The notes under the pieces were generated by a model. The model was given only the letters and a program-made list of their open reading frames with translations, was not told the origin of the DNA and did no database searches. The translations under genes were made by a program, and so were the position numbers. This document shows positions 6,126 through 10,699 of a stretch of DNA of 10,699 nucleotides, in pieces. Source of the DNA: Patescibacteria group bacterium (GTDB lineage: Bacteria > Patescibacteriota > Microgenomatia > UBA1400 > MFAQ01); NCBI GenBank assembly GCA_018817845.1, contig JAHITH010000008.1, positions 1-10,699 of the forward strand, read 5' to 3'. Position 1 is the stretch's first letter. Each line of letters starts with the position of its first letter.

Positions 6126-6911
6126 TCAAGAAGTTTTATTAAAAACATCCTCAATTATCTCGTCCAAAGGGGCGTTTTTATACTGCCTGTTCAACTTAAT
6201 CAAAGAGCTGTCCAACACCAACTTACCCTTATTAATCACCACCACCCTATTACACACCTTTTCAATATCTGCCATTTCATGACTGGTCAAAAGAATCGTT
6301 GTCCCCTTTTCCTCGTGCAAACGGCGTAAAAAACCCCTAATTTTTCTTTTAGCAATAACGTCCAAACCAATCGTCGGCTCATCCAAAAACAACAGTTTTG
6401 GCTGATGCAAAATAGCTCCAATCAACTCCATCTTCAATCTCTGCCCTAAAGACAATTTTCTCACCGGCACATCAAGAGAATCTTTAACCTCCAACAGAAA
6501 AGCCAGCTCCTCAACCGTATCTTCCATCTCCTTTTTTTCTAGTCTATAAATACTCTGGAACAGCTTAAAACTTTGATAAGCAGACAAATCCCAAGATAAA
6601 CCAGACTTATTACCCATTACCAAAGCAATCTGGCTCAAAAACGAATACTTACGATCAGTAGGTGTGTACCCCAACACCTCCACCTTACCAGAACTAGGGT
6701 AAAGCAAACCGGTCAGCATCTTTAAAGTAGTGGTCTTACCAGCTCCATTGGGGCCAAGCAACGCCACCGACTCCCCTTTCTTAATCTTCAAACTAATTCT
6801 ATCCACCGCCACCACATCTCTATTTTTAGGTACAAAAACACTCTTCAAAAAGCTCTGCTTAACAGGCACTTTGTAAATCTTGGTTAAGTTCTCTATTGTT
6901 ATAGCCATCAT
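6126..6911 (-). CDS. ABC transporter ATP-binding protein (COG4586-like)
   Basis: A 261-residue ATPase of an ABC-2 type exporter. Motifs: Walker A GPNGAGKT (53-60), signature LSLGQRLKMEL (153-163), Walker B LLFLDEPT (173-180), D-loop GLD (182-184) and H-loop histidine H211 in LLTSHEMADIE. The sequence style (VMGNKSGLSWDL at 98-109, LSLGQRLKMEL) resembles the COG4586 group, which pairs with two ABC2_membrane_6-type permeases, as here. At the Q-loop position, where relatives usually have Gln (as I recall, VMGQKSQLWWDL), this protein has N101, and the later Q is G104. It would power export across the cytoplasmic membrane; the cargo is unknown. The start gap to the permease is 4 bp and no ribosome binding site is evident. 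Two ATGs are adjacent (6911 and 6908) and either could be used. Confidence 0.92.
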   Translation of the reverse strand: MMAITIENLTKIYKVPVKQSFLKSVFVPKNRDVVAVDRISLKIKKGESVALLGPNGAGKTTTLKMLTGLLYPSSGKVEVLGYTPTDRKYSFLSQIALVMGNKSGLSWDLSAYQSFKLFQSIYRLEKKEMEDTVEELAFLLEVKDSLDVPVRKLSLGQRLKMELIGAILHQPKLLFLDEPTIGLDVIAKRKIRGFLRRLHEEKGTTILLTSHEMADIEKVCNRVVVINKGKLVLDSSLIKLNRQYKNAPLDEIIEDVFNKTS

Positions 6912-6915
6912 ATTT

Positions 6916-7752
6916 TCAAGAAGAAGCCGAGGAATAACGCCTCAAAGCTAAGTTCCAAAGCTTAATTTTACCCCAAACAAAAACTATGGTGGTAACAAAA
7001 AGCAATCCCAGCCACCCCAAACCGGTAGTCTTCCCCAGCAAATACGAAGTAGTCAGAGCAATGTGGCTCAAAAAAGGCACCGCCGTCAAGCCCAAAATAA
7101 TTATTTTGTTAGGGTAAGCCTCCAGAGGAATCGCATCACCAAAAAACATTATCTTGTATCCCAAACCAGTAATACTTTTGTTCTGCCCTGTCCAAAACAC
7201 CGTCAGACCCAAAATAAAGTTAAAACAATGAATAGCAATCTGTCCCAAAATAAAAGTCAAAATCGCCAAAGGAATTCCCCAAGGCCGTATAGCAAAATCC
7301 AAATTCCTAGCCATTAAAAACAACAAAGGTAATAAAGCCGGTAAGCCCTGAAAAACAAACATCAATAAATCAACTTTCTGAAAAGTTACATACCAAAGCG
7401 CCGGCAAAGGTTTAGACAAAATTAAATCCAGCTTACCAGAATTAACATCCTGCCCCATTCTGGCAATATTCCCAAAACTCCAAATCCAAGTAGAGTAAAA
7501 ACTCAACTGACCAACAAAAGTAAAAAGAAGCATCTCCGAATAACTATAGCCAGCAATGTTATCCACCCTGCTATATATAATAGAAAGAAATACCAAATAA
7601 GTAACCATGTAAGCCATGGTCGAAGCCAATCCTCCCCAGTTGTTATATACATACGCCGATCCTTCCTTAAAAGAAAAAATTATATTAGCCTTCAAAATAG
7701 CCAATCGTATATCTACGGCCCTTTTTAGTTTCTCAAATTCCCACTGCTTCAT
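6916..7752 (-). CDS. ABC-2 type permease (ABC2_membrane_6-like), second subunit
   Basis: A 278-residue integral membrane protein with about six hydrophobic helices (among them MAYMVTYLVFLSIIY, LLFTFVGQLSFYSTWIW and LLFVTTIVFVWGKI). The short helix-to-loop stretch MGQDVNSGKLDLILSKPLPA and the ending LALRRYSSASS are typical of the COG3694/COG4587 permease families, in which both permeases end in a ...RRYxSAG-like tail. It overlaps the preceding permease gene by 20 bp and is followed 4 bp later by the ATPase, so all three subunits should be made together. AAGG sits 4 nt before the ATG, a short-spaced ribosome binding site. Which COG it belongs to is uncertain. Confidence 0.85.
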   Translation of the reverse strand: MKQWEFEKLKRAVDIRLAILKANIIFSFKEGSAYVYNNWGGLASTMAYMVTYLVFLSIIYSRVDNIAGYSYSEMLLFTFVGQLSFYSTWIWSFGNIARMGQDVNSGKLDLILSKPLPALWYVTFQKVDLLMFVFQGLPALLPLLFLMARNLDFAIRPWGIPLAILTFILGQIAIHCFNFILGLTVFWTGQNKSITGLGYKIMFFGDAIPLEAYPNKIIILGLTAVPFLSHIALTTSYLLGKTTGLGWLGLLFVTTIVFVWGKIKLWNLALRRYSSASS

Positions 7753-8521
7753 ATCGCCTTAAACCTATCTTCCAAATTAATAAACTAAACGGCAAAAAAA
7801 CAGCCACCCAAAAAACCGAAGACAAAAAGGATATATAAATATCCAAACCCCAAACGGGGTTCTTAATTAAGGTTGCTGGTAGAAATCCCATCGCCGGAAA
7901 AGGTGACAAAAGAGTAAACATCTTTAATCTCTCTGGAAAAAGCGAAACCGGAATCATAACCCCGCTAAAAATACGAACAACGTGCGAGGCCACATTCTGC
8001 AGGTGATCAGCTTCAGTTGTCCAAAAAGTAATACTGCCGATCAGCAAATTAATCGCCAAGGCAATTACAAAAGCAAATAACAAACAAAACAAAAACAAAA
8101 TAATCCCCACAAAACTAATAGCAGGCAATAATAATAAACCGCTAAGTAAAAGCAAAATCGACATCACCATAACCACCCCCCTAGAGCCCAAAAAACTAAC
8201 ATACAAAAATAATACTGGGTGAATTGGCCGCAACAAATGGTTGCTCAAAGTACCAAGTTTAATCTCATCATTTAAAATTCTACTAAACCGCGTCGACTCT
8301 GCATCCACCAAACCAGACACCCCATTGGCTATCAAAAAATACGGCGCCAAATCCCAAAAACTTCCCACCCCAGACGATTCCTTGCCAATAATCGACCACA
8401 GCAAAACAATCCCAAAAATAGACAAAGCCTTACCAATAATCGAAAACCACACCTCACCACGGTAATTGGCCACTTGCAATAACCCAAATCCCAAACTGTC
8501 TTTATAAGTAGAAAACTTCAT
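7733..8521 (-). CDS. ABC-2 type permease (ABC2_membrane_6-like), first subunit
   Basis: A 262-residue membrane protein with about six helices (for example GKALSIFGIVLLWSII and SILLLLSGLLLLPAISFVGI). The motif ESTRFSRILNDEIKLGTLSN then HLLRPIHP is the cytoplasmic loop characteristic of this permease family, and the C-terminus IGLRRYEAVGI mirrors that of its partner. The frame stays open to a TTG at 8563, adding MIGWQAGDGIEWVH, but family proteins normally begin just before YKDSLGFGLLQVANYRGE. The ATG at 8521 is therefore preferred; a -10-like box ends 10 nt upstream of it. It is the first gene of the exporter operon. Confidence 0.85.
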   Translation of the reverse strand: MKFSTYKDSLGFGLLQVANYRGEVWFSIIGKALSIFGIVLLWSIIGKESSGVGSFWDLAPYFLIANGVSGLVDAESTRFSRILNDEIKLGTLSNHLLRPIHPVLFLYVSFLGSRGVVMVMSILLLLSGLLLLPAISFVGIILFLFCLLFAFVIALAINLLIGSITFWTTEADHLQNVASHVVRIFSGVMIPVSLFPERLKMFTLLSPFPAMGFLPATLIKNPVWGLDIYISFLSSVFWVAVFLPFSLLIWKIGLRRYEAVGI

Positions 8522-8531
8522 ATGAACCCAT

Positions 8532-8559
8532 TCTATACCATCCCCTGCCTGCCACCCAA
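8532..8559 (-). promoter_or_regulatory. Possible promoter of the exporter operon
   Basis: The minus strand has TGGTATAGA (extended -10; hexamer TATAGA at 8537-8532) and a weak -35 TTGGGT (8559-8554) with a 16-bp spacer. The ATG at 8521 is 10 nt beyond the -10. An alternative minus-strand TATAAT (8593-8588) further upstream would give a leader of about 60 nt; I cannot decide between them. Confidence 0.4.
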
Positions 8560-8566
8560 TCAAGAA

Positions 8567-8595
8567 TTGACCCTACTTGCTTTATCAATTATACT
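8567..8595 (+). promoter_or_regulatory. Sigma-70-type promoter of the second Fic gene
   Basis: TTGACC (8567-8572), a 17-bp spacer and TATACT (8590-8595) differ from consensus by one base each. The predicted start near 8602 leaves a leader of about 25 nt without a Shine-Dalgarno. The -10 overlaps a TATAAT on the opposite strand (8588-8593), so the two directions may compete. Confidence 0.7.
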
Positions 8596-8623
8596 AGACT
8601 AATCACTAGACTGAAATTAGACT
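8595..8623 (+). repeat. Three phased TAGACT repeats between promoter and Fic start
   Basis: TAGACT occurs at 8595-8600, 8607-8612 and 8618-8623, with 12- and 11-bp periods, close to one helical turn. The first and third extend to TAGACTAAT. The array runs from the -10 to 4 bp before the ATG, a good place for a repressor; the encoded protein's own winged helix is one candidate. Confidence 0.6.
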
Positions 8624-8627
8624 AATT

Positions 8628-9839
8628 ATGATAAAAATAGTAACAAAAAAACCATTTAAACAACCCTTTCTGAATCAGCTGATTTTAGCACCCAGCTTGT
8701 TGCCCTTTTCAGATGCAGAAATTCTTAAATTAGACGCAGATTTAGATCAATATGAACAATTATTTTTAAACCCCGATATTGAAAAGGCCCTTATTGATAA
8801 AAATGAACTGTTAACCTCTTACGCTATCTCTAAGGCAGAAAACTCTACATTGACCTTGCAAGAAGCTCAAAATGTATATAACTTTCTTCTTAATAATAAA
8901 GAATATACATTTATAGCTGATAAGTTAAAGAAAAAACAAAAATTAAACAAAAGGGACTATGAAAAACTTGAGTTTTTTAATATTGCAAAAGTATTTAGAA
9001 AATACAATCAAAATCCAGTAGACATAAAGGATATAACCCCAAAAACCATAAAAGAAATTCACAAACAACTAACCCAAGGACTAGATGTTTTCCAAGATTA
9101 TCTGGCAGATTTTGATGTTTATAAATCAGGACAATGGAGAGACAGCAACAATATTCAAGTTGGAGCCTACAAACCAGCTCCACACACAGAAATTGAAAAG
9201 GGGGTAAAAGAATTGCTTTCGTGGATAAAACAAAATAAAAACATTACCTCTGTGGGTATATTTCACACTGCTTTATACGCTCTTCATCCCTTTAGTAATG
9301 GTAACAAAAGAGTTTCTCGAGTACTTGAACATATATTTTTAAGAAGTTTGGGTATTAATACAAAAGGTCTTTACAGCACCTCTTATTACTACCACAAAGA
9401 AAAACCACGATACTATAAATATTTACTGTATTCGCTTGAAAGAAAAAACCTAAATCATTTTGTGTCGTTTTTCCAAGAAGCACTGGTATTGTCCATCATC
9501 TCAGTTATCAAAACCAGTTTAGAGACAAAACGCAAGGAATTTTTAGACAAAAAAGACATAGATAAACAAGTAAAAAGTATTCTTAAACCTTTAATAAAAC
9601 GACACGAAGTGCAATTTAAAAATCTTTTTAAAAAGGTTGGTAAGAAAATGGCCAGGCAAACCTTTGTTAATTATTTACAACAAGCGACAGATTTAAACAT
9701 CGTAACAAGACGAGGAGTGGGTCGAACTACCTACTACAGCTTAAGTATTTCACCAGAGGAAGAACAAACATTTAAAACGTTGCTTGATTTCATAAAACCC
9801 AAACTTAATTTTATCCCCAACGAGATAAAATTAACCTAA
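8628..9839 (+). CDS. Fic/Doc-type protein with Doc-like GNKR loop and C-terminal winged helix
   Basis: A 403-residue Fic-fold protein. The N-terminal part has SYAISKAENSTLTLQEAQNV (64-83), resembling Fic_N inhibitory helices with E71-N72, though the Ser is at the third rather than the fourth position before Glu. The catalytic loop is HPFSNGNKRVSR (220-231): the His, Phe, Gly-Asn and Arg are present, but the usual Asp/Glu is Asn (N224) and the second Gly is Lys (K227). This matches the Doc-type loop HxFx(D/N)(A/G)NKR, whose founding member phosphorylates EF-Tu, better than AMP-transferring Fic enzymes. The C-terminal part (about 320-375; RQTFVNYLQQATDLNIVTRR, then GRTTYYSL) looks like a winged helix. 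No antitoxin gene lies next to it. Base composition is clearly more AT-rich than the minus-strand operons. Activity and target are open. Confidence 0.85.
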   Translation: MIKIVTKKPFKQPFLNQLILAPSLLPFSDAEILKLDADLDQYEQLFLNPDIEKALIDKNELLTSYAISKAENSTLTLQEAQNVYNFLLNNKEYTFIADKLKKKQKLNKRDYEKLEFFNIAKVFRKYNQNPVDIKDITPKTIKEIHKQLTQGLDVFQDYLADFDVYKSGQWRDSNNIQVGAYKPAPHTEIEKGVKELLSWIKQNKNITSVGIFHTALYALHPFSNGNKRVSRVLEHIFLRSLGINTKGLYSTSYYYHKEKPRYYKYLLYSLERKNLNHFVSFFQEALVLSIISVIKTSLETKRKEFLDKKDIDKQVKSILKPLIKRHEVQFKNLFKKVGKKMARQTFVNYLQQATDLNIVTRRGVGRTTYYSLSISPEEEQTFKTLLDFIKPKLNFIPNEIKLT

Positions 9840-9858
9840 CCCATCTAATAAACTTCAA

Positions 9859-9864
9859 TATACT
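9859..9864 (+). promoter_or_regulatory. -10 box upstream of the NUDIX remnant
   Basis: TATACT ends 7 nt before the ATG at 9872, the same geometry as the other first genes here. No good -35 is seen at 16-18 bp. It may still drive the intact HAD-like gene downstream. Confidence 0.45.
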
Positions 9865-9871
9865 AGTAAAG

Positions 9872-10082
9872 ATGAGCACAGAAAAAAGAAGCCCATACCA
9901 AATTTTAGTTATCCCCTTCTACAAACAGAAAGGTGGTAATGTTTTATATGCTCTCTTTAAAAGAACATTTAAAATATCAGTGGTTTACTTATGATGACGC
10001 CATGGAAAAACTTAACTGGGATAGCAATAAAACTGCTCTTTGGGAACTTAATTATAGAATTGAAAATAAACTTAAACCATGA
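9872..10082 (+). pseudogene. NUDIX hydrolase remnant with internal deletion and frameshift
   Basis: Two pieces of one NUDIX-type protein lie in different frames. From the ATG at 9872 the frame reads MSTEKRSPYQILVIPFYKQ... NVLYALFKR, a typical NUDIX N-terminus, then turns to unrelated residues and stops at 9992-9994. From about 9951 another frame reads LSLKEHLKYQWFTYDDAMEK then LNWDSNKTALWELNYRIENK and ends at 10080-10082, a typical NUDIX C-terminus. The two join around 9951-9962. Together they keep about 74 residues where such enzymes have about 150, and no NUDIX box (Gx5Ex7REUxEExGU) remains, so the pyrophosphohydrolase activity must be lost. The closest match by eye is the dihydroneopterin-triphosphate-type NUDIX group; this is tentative. 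The old stop codon still overlaps the next gene's start (ATGA). Confidence 0.75.
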
Positions 10083-10681
10083 AAATAAAGGCAATCTATG
10101 CTGATTTAGGAGGAGTTTTAATCATAAATAAAGCAAGAGAAGTGGGAGAAAAATATGAGAAATCAGATGGTTTGACTCCCAAAATGACAAAGAATGCGTT
10201 CAGATTTATCCAGACAGCAAAAAGGAGCGACGAGGAACTAGCTACCTATCTAAATAACAAAAATATAAAAATTGATGTTTGGAAAAGGTTCCTCGCTGAT
10301 TTTTACGCATCGGAATCAAGAAATGACAGCTTGATTGAACTTCTTGAAAAAGCGAAAAAAAAAGGAAAGATAATAATTTTTACAACCAACAATTCAAGTA
10401 ACGTCTCTTTTGGAATCAAAAAGTATGGGATAAGCCATTTAGCTGATGGTATTGTGAATTCTTCAGATTTAAAAATTGCAAAACCCGATAAAAAATTCTG
10501 GATAGCCGCCTTTCGGCAAACTAAAAAACTCATTCCAAATATTCACCCCGAAAATGTTTTGGTCATAGATGATAGCGAAAAAAACTGTGCTTCAGCCAAA
10601 GATTTTGGTTTTAATAGTTTCGTTTACAAAAATAGAGGCCCTGATCTACTAACTGGTCTTTTCTTCTTCCTACATCATTAA
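10079..10681 (+). CDS. HAD-like hydrolase (HAD-IA type)
   Basis: A 200-residue haloacid dehalogenase-superfamily protein. Motif I is YADLGGVLI (7-15, nucleophile D9; the DLG form is shared with YihX-like members). Motif II is IIIFTTNNSS (98-107), motif III is the lysine in KIAKPDKKFW (K135), and motif IV is VLVIDDSEKN (160-169; D164/D165). The helical stretch between motifs I and II is the cap. Such enzymes are usually phosphatases of small phosphorylated metabolites; the substrate is not predictable. The C-terminus (LLTGLFFFLHH) is hydrophobic and slightly unusual but at the expected length. The ATG overlaps the NUDIX remnant stop by 4 bp and no Shine-Dalgarno is visible, so translation may have depended on re-initiation; decay of the upstream gene could affect its expression. 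The last 18 bases of the window show no gene. Confidence 0.88.
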   Translation: MKIKAIYADLGGVLIINKAREVGEKYEKSDGLTPKMTKNAFRFIQTAKRSDEELATYLNNKNIKIDVWKRFLADFYASESRNDSLIELLEKAKKKGKIIIFTTNNSSNVSFGIKKYGISHLADGIVNSSDLKIAKPDKKFWIAAFRQTKKLIPNIHPENVLVIDDSEKNCASAKDFGFNSFVYKNRGPDLLTGLFFFLHH

Positions 10682-10699
10682 CGAAATTGCCCCATTCAT

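Noticed and set aside
8522..8563. TTG-started N-terminal extension of the first permease
   Set aside because: The extension MIGWQAGDGIEWVH is not typical of the family and overlaps a -10-like box; the ATG at 8521 fits better.
9951..9994. Programmed frameshift in the NUDIX gene
   Set aside because: Shifting frame would still leave out the NUDIX box and about half the protein, so deletion explains it better than recoding.
1..10699. CRISPR array, tRNA or rRNA genes
   Set aside because: No regularly spaced direct repeats of CRISPR length and no tRNA-like cloverleaf or rRNA motif were recognised; nearly all the sequence is accounted for by protein genes.
1..10699. Alternative code with TGA as glycine (as in some Patescibacteria)
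   Set aside because: Several genes end at TGA in the right place, including the overlapping ATGA junctions, and the full-length frames contain no in-frame TGA.

Overview
The window reads as a gene-dense bacterial fragment. Coding strands are purine-rich, gaps are very short, and TGA is used as a normal stop (for example at 709-707 and 3572-3570), so the standard bacterial code fits. The gene set suggests an uncultivated small-genome bacterium, possibly of the Candidate Phyla Radiation (Patescibacteria): RimK-type ligases with a 7TM partner, AbiE, Fic proteins and a COG4586/4587/3694-type ABC exporter. That placement is inference; no phylogenetic marker gene is present.

Layout. Positions 1-3564 hold a minus-strand operon with a clear promoter (TTGACA, 17 bp, TAGTAT). 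In transcription order it encodes a membrane-anchored thioredoxin-fold protein, a signal-peptide-bearing multi-pass protein of the 7TM_transglut type without its usual extracytoplasmic domain, an alpha-L-glutamate-ligase-like ATP-grasp enzyme fused to a retropepsin-like domain, and a second RimK-like ATP-grasp enzyme that runs off the left edge. Gene spacings are 10 bp, 1 bp and a 4-bp ATGA overlap. This looks like a peptide-ligation system working at the membrane, and it is the most interesting part of the window.

Positions 3570-4957 hold an AbiE-type toxin-antitoxin pair (AbiEi, then AbiEii, 8-bp overlap) with its own promoter and a palindromic candidate operator. Positions 4973-6119 hold a class II-like Fic gene bracketed by two identical 17-bp repeats. 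Positions 6126-8559 hold a three-gene ABC-2 exporter operon (two permeases and one ATPase).

At about 8.6 kb the coding direction flips. From a divergent promoter region, a second, more AT-rich Fic/Doc protein gene runs rightwards. It is followed by the remains of a NUDIX hydrolase gene that has lost its NUDIX box, and a HAD-like hydrolase gene that still shares an ATGA overlap with that remnant.

Across the window, most promoter-proximal genes have a -10 box only 6-10 nt from the start codon and no Shine-Dalgarno, which predicts leaderless or nearly leaderless mRNAs. At least one operon-internal gene (AbiEii) has a normal ribosome binding site. The pattern is visible in the sequence; leaderless translation itself is inferred.
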